A stretch of DNA of 64,000 nt from JAENVU01 sp031422675 (GTDB lineage Bacteria; Actinomycetota; Acidimicrobiia; IMCC26256; JAENVU01). The notes under the pieces are model-generated. The model was not told where the DNA came from and made no database searches. It worked only from the letters and a program-made list of their open reading frames with translations. Positions within the stretch are counted from its first letter, which is position 1. Each line of letters begins with the position of its first letter. The stretch spans positions 1 to 64,000 of the forward strand of contig JANPMG010000009.1 in NCBI GenBank assembly GCA_031422675.1, given 5' to 3'. Position numbers and translations under genes: made by a program. Below, in pieces: positions 25,766-34,686 of the stretch.

Positions 25766-26743
25766 TTAGTCGCCGTGCGGGGAGACGAATCCGAGGTGCT
25801 CGGCGAGCGCGTCGGGTATCGGGGCCCCGGCAGCCGCGACGTCGGTGCGCATCTCGGCCTCGGAGCGAGCGCCCACCACTACTGCGGTCACCGCGGGATG
25901 GGCCAGGGCAAACTGCAGTGCCGCGGCGGCGAGCGTCACCCCCGCATCGGCGCACCGGTCGCGCAGCGCCATCGCCCGGGCCCGCATCCGGGGCGGCGCA
26001 GTCGCGTAGTCATAGGTTGCGTTCGCGTCGGGATCGGCGAGCAGGCCGCTGTTGAAGACCCCGCCGATGATCACGCCAACGCCCCGTTCGGCACAGCGCG
26101 GGAGCAGGACGTCACCACCGCTGGGATCGAGCAAGGTGTAGCGACCCGCGAGCAGCACACAGTCCAGGTCGACGCGTTGCACGAACCGGTCCAGCATCGG
26201 CCACTGGTTCATACCCGCGCCGACCGCGCCGATCACGCCCTGGTCTCGCAGTTCGATCAAGGCGGGAAAGACACCGGCCATGGCCGCGGCCTCGTGATCG
26301 TCCGGGTCATGTACGTGGACGACATCAACCCGATCCACACCGAGGCGTTCGAGGCTCGCTTCGATCGATCGCAACGTGTCGTCGCGTGAGTAGGCGAACA
26401 CCGGATCGAGGTTCGGCACGTCGGTGAAGACCGAGGTGGGAGCAGCACCCGAGGGTGGTCGCAGCACGCGGCCGACCTTGGTGGCCAGAACGAACTCGTC
26501 CCGGGGCCGGGATGCGAGCGCACGACCCAGCCGGCGCTCGGCGAGCCCGTGGCCGTAGAGCGGCGCGGTGTCGAAGAATCGGATGCCCGCATCCCACGCC
26601 GCACCGACGGTGGCATCCGCCGCCGCGTCACTCACCGCCGCGAAGAGGTTGCCGAGGGGCGCGGTACCGAGACCGAGGCACGTCACCACCAGGCCGCGCC
26701 GCCCGAGCGATCGCCGTTCCGGGATCACCGGGGAGTCGTCCAT
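25766..26743 (-). CDS. Aldo/keto reductase, probable L-fucose (aldose) dehydrogenase
   Basis: The 325-residue TIM-barrel reductase has the AKR catalytic tetrad: Asp in FFDTAPLYG, Tyr in the same segment, Lys in LATKVGR and His in VHVHDPDD. The subgroup with GLGTAPLGNLF and the HDPDDHE segment includes D-threo-aldose/L-fucose 1-dehydrogenase and pyridoxal 4-dehydrogenase. It overlaps the end of the L-fuconate dehydratase gene by 19 nt, so it most likely oxidises L-fucose (or a C-6 deoxy sugar) to the lactone with NAD(P). The substrate call rests on that context. Confidence 0.85.
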   Translation of the reverse strand: MDDSPVIPERRSLGRRGLVVTCLGLGTAPLGNLFAAVSDAAADATVGAAWDAGIRFFDTAPLYGHGLAERRLGRALASRPRDEFVLATKVGRVLRPPSGAAPTSVFTDVPNLDPVFAYSRDDTLRSIEASLERLGVDRVDVVHVHDPDDHEAAAMAGVFPALIELRDQGVIGAVGAGMNQWPMLDRFVQRVDLDCVLLAGRYTLLDPSGGDVLLPRCAERGVGVIIGGVFNSGLLADPDANATYDYATAPPRMRARAMALRDRCADAGVTLAAAALQFALAHPAVTAVVVGARSEAEMRTDVAAAGAPIPDALAEHLGFVSPHGD

Positions 26744-28023
26744 TCACTCCCGATCGGATAGGTCAGCGCCGCCATCGACTCGGGCAGCATCTCGATGGAG
26801 TACCCCGGCGCGTCGGGCACCACGTAGTGGCCGTTGCGGATCACGACCGGATCCTTGAAGTGTTCGTGCAGATGACCCGCGTATTCGGTGGTGCGGTCCT
26901 CCACCATTCCACTCACGCACACCGCGTCGATCATCGCGATGTGTTGCACGTACTCGCAGAGACCGAGACCACCCGCGTGCGGACAGACCGGGATTTCGTG
27001 GACGGCCGCGAGCAGGAGCACGACGAGAACTTCGTTGAGTCCACCGATCCGGCACGCGTCCACCTGGCAGTAGTCGAGCGCGCGGGCTTGCAGGAGTTGT
27101 TTGAACATCACCCGGTTCGCCGCGTGCTCCCCCGTGGCCACACCGATCGGCGCGATCGCCTCGCGGATCGCGGCGTGGCCGAGCACGTCATCCGGGCTCG
27201 TCGGTTCTTCGATCCAGCGGAGATCGAACGGCCGGAGGTGCTCGATCCAAGCAATCGCCTCCGGCACGTCCCACACCTGGTTGGCGTCGGCCATGAGTGA
27301 GATGTCCGTGCCGAGCTCTTCCCGCATCACCTCGCACCGGCGAATGTCCGAGCCGATGTCCACGCCGACCTTGGTCTTGAAGCTTCGCCAACCGTCGGCA
27401 AGGGCGGCGCGACAGAGATCCCGCACCTGCTGCTCGGAGTAGCCAAGCCACCCCGCGGACGTGACGTACGCAGGCAGACCGGTCCGGGTCAGGTCGTCGA
27501 TCCGATCGGTCTTGGTGGACGCCTGCGCGCGCAGCAGGTCGAGCACGCGCACTTCGGGCAGCACGTCGCGCACGTAACGGAGATCGAGGGCATCGAGGAA
27601 CTGCTCGGGCTCGAGCTCGGCCACGAGTCGCCACACCGGGACCTCACGCTCCTTGGCCCAGAGATCCCAGACTGCGTTCACGAGCGCGGCCGCGGCCAGA
27701 TGGATGGTGCCCTTCTCCGGGCCGAGCCATCGGAGCTGCGGATGATTGGTCACCGCGCGCCAGAAATCGCCCATCGAGTCGACAATGTCCGAGAGGACCC
27801 GACCGCGCACCAGTGGCGCGAGCGCTTCGATGGCCTGACAACAGAGGTCGTTGCCCTGGCCGATCGTGAACGTCATCCCGTGACCTTCGTGCGAACCGTC
27901 GGTGTGGAGCACCACGTACGCCGCCGAGTAATCCGGATCGGGATGGTGGGCGTCCGATCCGGCCAACGTCAGGGACGTGCGGGCTCGCAGATCGTGCGTG
28001 GTCACCGCGGTGATGCGCGTCAT
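26725..28023 (-). CDS. L-fuconate dehydratase (enolase superfamily)
   Basis: The 432-residue protein matches L-fuconate dehydratase closely in its N-terminal block (SLTLAGSDAHHPDPDYSAAY, TDGSHEGHGMTFTIGQGND). It has enolase-superfamily barrel ligands: general base Lys in FKTKVGV and metal ligands in DANQVWD, WIEEPT and ATGEH. It would dehydrate L-fuconate to 2-keto-3-deoxy-L-fuconate. ATG 28023 has GAGGAG 8 nt upstream. It is divergent from an SDR suited to the next step. Confidence 0.9.
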   Translation of the reverse strand: MTRITAVTTHDLRARTSLTLAGSDAHHPDPDYSAAYVVLHTDGSHEGHGMTFTIGQGNDLCCQAIEALAPLVRGRVLSDIVDSMGDFWRAVTNHPQLRWLGPEKGTIHLAAAALVNAVWDLWAKEREVPVWRLVAELEPEQFLDALDLRYVRDVLPEVRVLDLLRAQASTKTDRIDDLTRTGLPAYVTSAGWLGYSEQQVRDLCRAALADGWRSFKTKVGVDIGSDIRRCEVMREELGTDISLMADANQVWDVPEAIAWIEHLRPFDLRWIEEPTSPDDVLGHAAIREAIAPIGVATGEHAANRVMFKQLLQARALDYCQVDACRIGGLNEVLVVLLLAAVHEIPVCPHAGGLGLCEYVQHIAMIDAVCVSGMVEDRTTEYAGHLHEHFKDPVVIRNGHYVVPDAPGYSIEMLPESMAALTYPIGSEWTTPR

Positions 28024-28083
28024 ACCGATGCTCCTCGATTTCGCGACCGTCGCGCACCCACCGAGCCGCACATCCGACGCGAT

Positions 28084-28098
28084 CCGGTACCGTACCGG
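28084..28098. promoter_or_regulatory. Perfect palindrome in the fucose-pathway divergent promoter
   Basis: CCGGTAC-C-GTACCGG, a perfect 7+1+7 palindrome ending 2 nt before the SDR GTG in the 77-bp interval between the divergent fuconate dehydratase and SDR genes. It is placed to control both directions. No dedicated regulator gene is adjacent, so it would act in trans. Confidence 0.55.
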
Positions 28099-28100
28099 CC

Positions 28101-28805
28101 GTGCCCCCGCGCGTGATCATGGTCACCGGTTCGGCCGGCGGGATCGGTGGCGCCATCGCCAGCCGATTCCGAGCCCAGGAGGAAGTGGTCATCGGTCTCG
28201 ACGTCGCCGACGGTTTCGACGTCACCGATCGTTCGACGTGTGACGCAGCCGTGGTCGAAGCGTTGGACCGCCACGGGCGCATCGACGTGCTCTGCAACAT
28301 CGCCGGGGTCGGCGCGGTGGGCAGCGTGGTCGATGCCACTGCGGCGGATTGGCAACGCGTGTTCTCGGTGAACGTGTTCGGAGTCGCGAACATGAGCGCC
28401 GCAGTGCTGCCCGCCATGCGCGCGGAACGCCGTGGCGCGATCGTCCACGCGTGCTCGGTCGCGGCATCGGTCGGGCTCGTCGAACGGGCGGTGTACTCCG
28501 CGTCAAAGGGTGCCGTCCTCGCGCTGACGCGGGCGATGGCCGCCGACGAAGTTCGCCACGGCATCCGGGTCAACTGCGTGTCGCCGGGCACCGTTTCCAG
28601 TCCGTGGGTGGAGCGCCTGGTTGCCGACGCAGCCGACCCGTCGGCAGCGATGGACGCCCTGCGCCGCCGTCAACCGCTCGGCCGTCTCGTCACGTGCGAG
28701 GAGGTGGCCGACGCGGTGGCCTATCTCGCCGCTGACACCACGTTCACCACCGGCGCCGATTTCCTGCTCGACGGTGGAATCACCGGCGTCCGCGTGGTGG
28801 AGTGA
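28101..28805 (+). CDS. SDR, probable 2-keto-3-deoxy-L-fuconate dehydrogenase
   Basis: The 234-residue SDR has VTGSAGGIGGAIA, Asp after beta-2 (IGLDVAD), NIAGVG, catalytic Ser in HACSVAAS and YSASKGA, and a typical C-terminus (FLLDGG). Next to L-fuconate dehydratase it is best explained as the NAD-dependent enzyme that oxidises 2-keto-3-deoxy-L-fuconate in the non-phosphorylating L-fucose pathway. Start: GTG at 28101, or GTG 28113 or ATG 28119; none has a clear ribosome-binding site, so a leaderless transcript is possible. Confidence 0.85.
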   Translation: MPPRVIMVTGSAGGIGGAIASRFRAQEEVVIGLDVADGFDVTDRSTCDAAVVEALDRHGRIDVLCNIAGVGAVGSVVDATAADWQRVFSVNVFGVANMSAAVLPAMRAERRGAIVHACSVAASVGLVERAVYSASKGAVLALTRAMAADEVRHGIRVNCVSPGTVSSPWVERLVADAADPSAAMDALRRRQPLGRLVTCEEVADAVAYLAADTTFTTGADFLLDGGITGVRVVE

Positions 28806-28855
28806 CGGTTTGGTGGAGTGAATGCACGTGACGGACAGATCGCCGGGCGAGTGAC

Positions 28856-29968
28856 ATGAGTGTGCGGGTGGCGCTCGTGGCCGGTCCGATGTACGACCAC
28901 CTCTACGCGATGTTCGACGATGCCGGGATCGACGTCGAGATCGTGGTGCACGAGGATCACCCCACCCTCAATCGGCGCGTCGCCGAGATGCTGAGCGCGG
29001 GCGATCGGCTCGACCTCATCTCCACCCACGCCAAGTACGCGCCGGCCCAATCACAGTGGCTCCGCCCGCTGGACGAGCTGGTTGATCCCGACACGCTGGC
29101 CGCGCTGGCACCGCGCGCGGTGGACCTCGGACGCTTCGACGGCCGGTTGTGGTGCGTGCCCCGCAACATCGACGTCCGCATCCTGTGGACGCGATCAGAC
29201 CGGATGGACTCCGCACCGGACACCTGGGCCGCGCTGGATCACCGCGAGACCCCGTTCGGGTTCCCCGGCCGCGAATCAGGCCTGTTCGGCACCTTCTTCG
29301 AGCTGGTCGTCGGCGCCGGAGGCGCCCTCTTCGATGGCGCCGGCCAACCCACCATGGACACCCCCGACGCGGTGGCCGCCATCGACCAGCTCGTCCGACT
29401 TTGCGACCGCGCCCCGGCCGACCTCCCCGCCTGGCACTACGACGACGTCGACCGCGCGTTGCTGGACGGCCGGGTGGATGCCGCGGGCGCATGGCCCGGC
29501 GCGTGGGGCGCGATCGCGCGATCCCCGCTTGCGGACCGGCTCACCCCCCACCCCTATCCCGCCGGCGCCGTTCGACGCGTCAGCTACTCCGGTTGCCACG
29601 CGTGGGCCATCCCGCGCACGGCGGCCGACGTCGACGGCGCGCTCGCGTTGCTCCACCTGCTCGCCGGTGCGAACGCGCAGACGCTCGATGCTCGCGGGGG
29701 CACCATCTGTGCGCACCGAAACGCGCTCGCGACCCTCGAACCCGTCGACGATCTGGACCGGGCCCGGCTCGAGATCACCCGGCGCACAATCGCCGACGCG
29801 ATGATCACCTACCCACCGCTCCCCGCGTTCCCCGCGATCGAGGATGCCGGTTGGGCTGCGATACACGCCGCCCTCGAACACCGGATCACCGCCGGCGAAG
29901 CGGCCGCCCGAATCCAACGCGTCGCCGAAGCCGTCCTCGCCGCCGACCCTGATCGAACCCCGGCCTGA
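28856..29968 (+). CDS. Solute-binding-protein-like protein without a signal peptide
   Basis: The 370-residue protein has the fold pattern of family-1 (sugar) ABC solute-binding proteins: LDLISTHAKYAPAQSQWLRPLDELV, VPRNIDVRILWTR, TWAALDH and SGCHAWAIPRTA near the ligand-contact positions. It begins directly at the first strand (MSVRVALVAGPMYDHL) and has no signal peptide or lipobox. No permease or ATPase follows. It is therefore either cytoplasmic (a sugar-acid sensor or carrier), or has lost its leader, or is secreted another way. It follows the fucose-pathway SDR by 50 nt on the same strand. Confidence 0.75.
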   Translation: MSVRVALVAGPMYDHLYAMFDDAGIDVEIVVHEDHPTLNRRVAEMLSAGDRLDLISTHAKYAPAQSQWLRPLDELVDPDTLAALAPRAVDLGRFDGRLWCVPRNIDVRILWTRSDRMDSAPDTWAALDHRETPFGFPGRESGLFGTFFELVVGAGGALFDGAGQPTMDTPDAVAAIDQLVRLCDRAPADLPAWHYDDVDRALLDGRVDAAGAWPGAWGAIARSPLADRLTPHPYPAGAVRRVSYSGCHAWAIPRTAADVDGALALLHLLAGANAQTLDARGGTICAHRNALATLEPVDDLDRARLEITRRTIADAMITYPPLPAFPAIEDAGWAAIHAALEHRITAGEAAARIQRVAEAVLAADPDRTPA

Positions 29969-30018
29969 ACGGCGCGTTCATTTTGGCACCGGGTATCCGG
30001 TGCAGGCATCATCAGCCC

Positions 30019-31293
30019 ATGCCGAGCGAGTACGTCACCCGTCAGCCGGACTTCTTCGCGGTGGCGCCCGCGTCGGCGCCGGCCGCGCTCGATATGGGCG
30101 CGGGCATCTGGTGTTCCCCGGGGATGTCCTCCACATACCTCATCACCACCGACGCCGGCCGCATCGTCGTGAACACCGGGATGTGGTTCGAGGCCAAGAC
30201 CCACCGCCGCAACTTCGACGCCGTGAGCACCGCGTCCACCCGGTTCATCATCTTGACCCAGAGTCATACCGACCACATCGGAGGCGTCGCAACCTTCCGC
30301 GAACCCGAGACCCGGCTGATCGCCCAGGCGGCCGTCGAGGAGTGCCAAGCCGACGACCAACGCATTCACGGATTTCGTATCCGCCGTTCCCTTCCGTTCT
30401 TCGCCGGGGTCATGGGCCAGCCCGGATACGCACGCGGTGATGACGCCGCCATTCCGCCGCTCGCCGAACCCGCCCACGCGGACCTCACCTTCGTGGACAC
30501 GCACTCGTTCCACTGCGGCAGTCGCGCGATCGAGTTACTTGGTGTGCCCGGCGGTGAGACCCGCGATTCGCTCGTGGTCTGGCTGCCCCAGGATCGGGTT
30601 GCGCTCGTCGGCAACATGTTCTCGGCGCTCTTCGGACACTTCCCGAATCTCATGACCGTCCGCGGCGACCGCATGCGTTCGGCCACCGCGTTCGCGGACT
30701 CGGTCCAACGGGTGATCGACTTGGAGCCCGACACGCTGCTACTCGGACATCACGGACCGGTCCGGGGCGCGGCGATGATCCGGACGGAGTGCGAACGCAT
30801 TCGCGACGCGGTGCTGTTCGTGCACGATGCCACCGTCGACGCGATGAATCGCGGTGTCGACGTGTGGACCGCCATGCGCGAGATCCGGCTGCCGGTTTCG
30901 CTCGATCTCGGCCAGGCGTACGGACGCGTCGACTGGAGTGTGCGCGCGATCTGGGAGACCTACGCAGGCTGGTTCCACCAGCACTCGACGCTCGAGCTCT
31001 ACGGTGCCCCACCGGAGCACGCGGCGAACGAGATCGTCACGCTCGCCGGCGGTGCCGACGCCGTTGCGACGCGAGCGGCCACGCTCGCGCCGACCGACCC
31101 GCTCGCGTCGATCCGGCTGTGCGAGTTGGCGTTCGCCGCCGAGCCCGACAACCGGGCGGCCTTCCGCGCCTACCGCAGTGCCCATCAGCAGCTGCTCGCC
31201 GACCACGACCGCGGGAACTTCTGGCTCACGAACTGGCTCGAAGGCGAGATCCGCAGCACCGAGAACCGCCTCACCCGCCTCGACCCGTCATGA
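30019..31293 (+). CDS. Alkylsulfatase-like metallo-beta-lactamase hydrolase
   Basis: The 424-residue protein has a metallo-beta-lactamase domain (about 1-280) and a C-terminal helical part (about 285-420, WSVRAIWETYAGWFHQHSTLELYG) matching the alkylsulfatase dimerisation domain of SdsA1/BDS1-type type III sulfatases. The first zinc motif reads TQSHTDH, so the first His of HxHxDH is replaced by Gln; other ligands (LLGHHGPV) remain. It may still hydrolyse sulfate or other esters with altered metal binding. ATG 30019 gives a normal N-terminus. Its stop overlaps the sulfotransferase ATG (ATGA). Confidence 0.82.
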   Translation: MPSEYVTRQPDFFAVAPASAPAALDMGAGIWCSPGMSSTYLITTDAGRIVVNTGMWFEAKTHRRNFDAVSTASTRFIILTQSHTDHIGGVATFREPETRLIAQAAVEECQADDQRIHGFRIRRSLPFFAGVMGQPGYARGDDAAIPPLAEPAHADLTFVDTHSFHCGSRAIELLGVPGGETRDSLVVWLPQDRVALVGNMFSALFGHFPNLMTVRGDRMRSATAFADSVQRVIDLEPDTLLLGHHGPVRGAAMIRTECERIRDAVLFVHDATVDAMNRGVDVWTAMREIRLPVSLDLGQAYGRVDWSVRAIWETYAGWFHQHSTLELYGAPPEHAANEIVTLAGGADAVATRAATLAPTDPLASIRLCELAFAAEPDNRAAFRAYRSAHQQLLADHDRGNFWLTNWLEGEIRSTENRLTRLDPS

Positions 31294-32540
31294 CCGACAC
31301 CATCCGGATCGACGACCTCGCCCACCCCCACCTCGACGCCGGCCAACGAGCCGCGCTGGACTACGTGGCAACCCTCGACATCCGCTTCGACGCGGCGGCG
31401 ATGCTGGAACGAGCGCAGGCGCGCGCGGGCGTCGACGACTTCGGTGATCCGGAGTTCCGGCCTCGGCTCGACGCGATGATCGACGCCGTCGAGGCCGACA
31501 CCAGGCTCGGGCCGCTCGGGCGCCTCGCCATCCACCAACGCACCGTCCGGCTCCTCACCTCCCGCCTGCTCGTGGAGGATCTGCTGCGCCGCCGCCCCGA
31601 GATCCTCGCCATCGAGCTGCCCGCGCCCATCATCGTCATCGGGCTCCCTCGCTCGGGGACCACGCATCTGGTCAACCTGCTCGCGGCCGACGCCCGGCTG
31701 CGATCACTGCCGTACTGGGAGAGCCTCGAACCGTGCCCGCTCCCGGGCGACGGACCCGATCGCCACGGCGTCGATCCGCGCTACGAGCGATGCCGGAAGG
31801 ACTACGAAGCCCAGATCGGGTTGATGCCGCTCCTCGCGGCGATGCATCACCAGCACCCGGGCGCGATCGAAGAAGAGATCGAACTCCTCGACCTCGATTT
31901 CGCGTCGTACACGCTCGAGTGGCTCGCGCGCGTGCCGGCGTGGCGCGACTTCTATCTCGGCCTCGATCAGACCGAGCATTACGCGTACCTTGAGCGAGTA
32001 CTCAAGGTCCTCACCTTCCAACGCGGGCCCGCCCGGTGGGTCCTGAAATCACCCCAGCACCTCGAGCAGATCCCTGCGCTCCTCGCAACCTTCCCCGACG
32101 CCACGTTCGTCGTCACGCACCGCGACCCGGCATCGGTGATCGCATCGGCGGTCACGATGCTTGCGTACGGCGATCGCATGCGACGGGTGGCGGTCGAGCC
32201 ACCGGAACTGGCGGAATACTGGGTGGCGCGCGTGGACCGGCTGCTGCGCGCGTCGGTCCGTGACCATCACCTGCTGCCGCCCGACCGCACCGTCGATGTG
32301 CTGTTCCACGAGTTCATGGCCGACGATGTGGGGACTGCGGAACGGATCTGCACGCTCGGCGGGCTCCCCGCCACCGATCGTTCGGGGGCTGCGCTCACAT
32401 CGTTCATGACCGAGAACCCGCGCGGGAAGCACGGACAGATCGTCTACGACCTCGCCCGTGATTTCGGTCTTGACCCGGCCGCCGTCCGTGCGCAGTTCGC
32501 CTACTACTTCGACCATGTCGCCATCGCGGCAGAGACCTGA
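31290..32540 (+). CDS. Sulfotransferase family protein
   Basis: The 416-residue protein has the PAPS-binding 5'-phosphosulfate loop IGLPRSGTTHLVNLL and the second site WVLKSPQHLEQIPALLATFPDATFVVTHRDPASV, as in the sulfotransferase-3 family. An N-terminal helical region of about 100 residues precedes the P-loop. It would transfer sulfate from PAPS to a hydroxyl on a lipid, sterol or other small molecule. It overlaps the alkylsulfatase-like gene (ATGA), so putative sulfation and desulfation activities are made from one message. Confidence 0.88.
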   Translation: MTDTIRIDDLAHPHLDAGQRAALDYVATLDIRFDAAAMLERAQARAGVDDFGDPEFRPRLDAMIDAVEADTRLGPLGRLAIHQRTVRLLTSRLLVEDLLRRRPEILAIELPAPIIVIGLPRSGTTHLVNLLAADARLRSLPYWESLEPCPLPGDGPDRHGVDPRYERCRKDYEAQIGLMPLLAAMHHQHPGAIEEEIELLDLDFASYTLEWLARVPAWRDFYLGLDQTEHYAYLERVLKVLTFQRGPARWVLKSPQHLEQIPALLATFPDATFVVTHRDPASVIASAVTMLAYGDRMRRVAVEPPELAEYWVARVDRLLRASVRDHHLLPPDRTVDVLFHEFMADDVGTAERICTLGGLPATDRSGAALTSFMTENPRGKHGQIVYDLARDFGLDPAAVRAQFAYYFDHVAIAAET

Positions 32541-32548
32541 CCGAGTGC

Positions 32549-33901
32549 CTACCCGAGCGCCGCCCCGATCTCGTCCGGCATCCAGTTGCCGTGGGCGCCG
32601 AAGGGGATCCGTTGCGGGAGCGCAATCGTGGCCACCGGCGGTGCGGCGAAGTCCTGCGCGTCGAGGATGTTGAGCGTGGTGGTCTCGCCGGCGTCCTCAT
32701 GACTGAGCACGAGGATCCAACCCTCGTCCTCCGCCGCATCCGGACCGGCCGGCGCGAACACCGGCTCACCCACGTGCGTGCCCTCACCGCCGAAGGAATG
32801 CACGAGTTGCGTCCCCGCATCGAGGTCGTAACGCACCACATGCGGCGCGAAGACCGGCGACGAGCCCGGTAACAAGCCGGCGATGTAGCCGAACCGCGCC
32901 GGCAATCCCACGCGCCGATCGTCGACGCGCGGGAAGTCGCCGGTGCGATCATCGAGTTGGGTCTCGGTCACTGTGCCGGCGACTTGGTCGATGGTCCATT
33001 GCCACAGCGAGGACTGGTCGCCCAGGTCGTCCATCCCGCCTTCCATGAGCCCGCCGGCCCGACACAGCTGAATCACGATCTCACCGCCGCGCTCGTACGA
33101 GTTGAGCGTGTGGAACACGGTGCAGGGTTCGACTTCGTACCACGTGACGTCGGCGTTCGTCCCGGTGCGAGGCATCACCCCGACCCGCGCGCCCGCATCG
33201 CGGTCGAAGCGGAACCCTCCGCGTTCCAGCGCGAACACGATGGGCAGGTCATAGAAGATCGCGTAGTGCTCGGTGATGGTGAAGTCGTGCATCATCACCG
33301 GCCGGGGAATGTCGATCACTTCGGACTGCACGAGGTTCCCATTCGCGTCGAGCCGGTGGTACGTGAGATAAGGCTCGGAGAGAAACTGGTAACCGAAGAA
33401 CAGCAGCTCACCAGTGATCGGGCACCGCTTCGGATGCGCGGTCATCGGCGTGGTGAGTGCGCCGCCGAAGTCCACGCTCCCGATGGTGTCCAGGTCCGGG
33501 GTCATCTCCCACGGCAGGTGAGCTTCTTCCAACGCGAGCAGCCGACCCGCGTGGCGGATGATGTTCGTGTTCGCCGGCGACGCGCGGAGATCGCCGACGG
33601 CGCTCAAGAGATCCATATCGTGCTCGAGGTACGGAGTGCGCACGTACCGGTTGCGGTACGAGACGCGGCCGTCGCGCAGTTCGAAGCCGTGCACCATGCC
33701 GGCACCGAAGAACCAGTGGACCGGCGCCGCGCCCGGCGGGTTGAAGCCGTTCCGGAGGTACCGACCGTTGAGGGCGTCGGGCACCCGGCCCTGCACCGGA
33801 AGATCATCGATGGTCAACTCGTGCTCGATCGGCGCGTAGTTGCCCTGCATCCACCACACCGCCGCGTGGTCGACGGTGGTCGGGGTCTGGTCCAGGCTCA
33901 T
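32549..33901 (-). CDS. Carotenoid-cleavage-oxygenase family enzyme (C)
   Basis: The 450-residue seven-bladed beta-propeller dioxygenase has the four iron-binding histidines in MTAHPKR, MMHDFTIT, VFHTLNSYE and FGAHGNW, and the N-terminal GRYLRNGFNPP. The family cleaves carbon-carbon double bonds of carotenoids, apocarotenoids or stilbenes using Fe(II) and O2. The gene is the last of a seven-gene operon and overlaps livF by ATGA. The substrate is not predictable from sequence; the transport genes suggest it acts on something imported. Confidence 0.9.
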   Translation of the reverse strand: MSLDQTPTTVDHAAVWWMQGNYAPIEHELTIDDLPVQGRVPDALNGRYLRNGFNPPGAAPVHWFFGAGMVHGFELRDGRVSYRNRYVRTPYLEHDMDLLSAVGDLRASPANTNIIRHAGRLLALEEAHLPWEMTPDLDTIGSVDFGGALTTPMTAHPKRCPITGELLFFGYQFLSEPYLTYHRLDANGNLVQSEVIDIPRPVMMHDFTITEHYAIFYDLPIVFALERGGFRFDRDAGARVGVMPRTGTNADVTWYEVEPCTVFHTLNSYERGGEIVIQLCRAGGLMEGGMDDLGDQSSLWQWTIDQVAGTVTETQLDDRTGDFPRVDDRRVGLPARFGYIAGLLPGSSPVFAPHVVRYDLDAGTQLVHSFGGEGTHVGEPVFAPAGPDAAEDEGWILVLSHEDAGETTTLNILDAQDFAAPPVATIALPQRIPFGAHGNWMPDEIGAALG

Positions 33902-34686
33902 GGGGCTTCCTTCGGAGTTGGGGGAATGGGCGATCCCGCGCCCAGATAGCTCTTCGCCAGGCGCGCTGGGTCGGCGGCGAGTTGCGCAGCCGGTCCGTGG
34001 CTGCTCACGACGCCGCGCACGAGCACGTACGCACGGTCGGCGGTTGCGAGCGTGGCGTCCACGTGCTGTTCCACGAGGAGTACTCCCACGCCCGTGTCGC
34101 GTGCGATGGTGCGCACCATACCCAGCAGCTGTTCCACGATGATCGGCGCCAAACCGAGGCTCAGCTCGTCGATCATGAGCAACCGGGGACGGGCCACCAA
34201 GGCGCGCGCAATCGCGAGCATCTGCTGTTCCCCGCCGGACATCAAACCGGCCGGGCGGTCGAGGATCGCGGCGAGGGCCGGGAACGGCGCCAGCGCGTCG
34301 GCGATGGCCGACGCATCACCGCGCCGGGCCGCGAGCCGGAGGTGCGCGCGACCCGAAAGGCCGTAGAACAGCGCGCGCTCCTCGGGGACGTGCGCGAGGC
34401 CATGACGCGCGCGCGCCACCACCGCCTTGGCGCGCATCCGGCGCGTGACAACCGAGATCTCGCCGAACACCTCGATCGTGCCGCCCAACTGTGGGAGCAA
34501 ACCCGAGACGGTCTTGAGCACGGTGGTCTTGCCCGCGCCATTCGGACCGAGCAGCGCCACGATCTCACCGGCGCCGACCTCGAGGTCGAGCCGGTGCACG
34601 ACCGGAACGCCGCGATAGCCGGCGGTGAGATCGCGCAGCACCAGCAACGGCGCGAGCACGGGCGCGGTCGGCATCGCCGCGCTCAT
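33898..34686 (-). CDS. livF: Liv-type ABC importer ATPase LivF
   Basis: The 262-residue ATPase has Walker A GPNGAGKTT, signature MSGGEQQ, Walker B LLMIDE and the H-loop EQHVD. The order of motifs and the GLSGRAHL/EERALFYGLS region are typical for LivF of the branched-chain amino-acid (HAAT) importer family. It overlaps livG upstream and the oxygenase downstream, both by ATGA. HAAT transporters also carry amides, urea and aromatic acids, so the cargo here need not be an amino acid. Confidence 0.92.
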   Translation of the reverse strand: MSAAMPTAPVLAPLLVLRDLTAGYRGVPVVHRLDLEVGAGEIVALLGPNGAGKTTVLKTVSGLLPQLGGTIEVFGEISVVTRRMRAKAVVARARHGLAHVPEERALFYGLSGRAHLRLAARRGDASAIADALAPFPALAAILDRPAGLMSGGEQQMLAIARALVARPRLLMIDELSLGLAPIIVEQLLGMVRTIARDTGVGVLLVEQHVDATLATADRAYVLVRGVVSSHGPAAQLAADPARLAKSYLGAGSPIPPTPKEAP

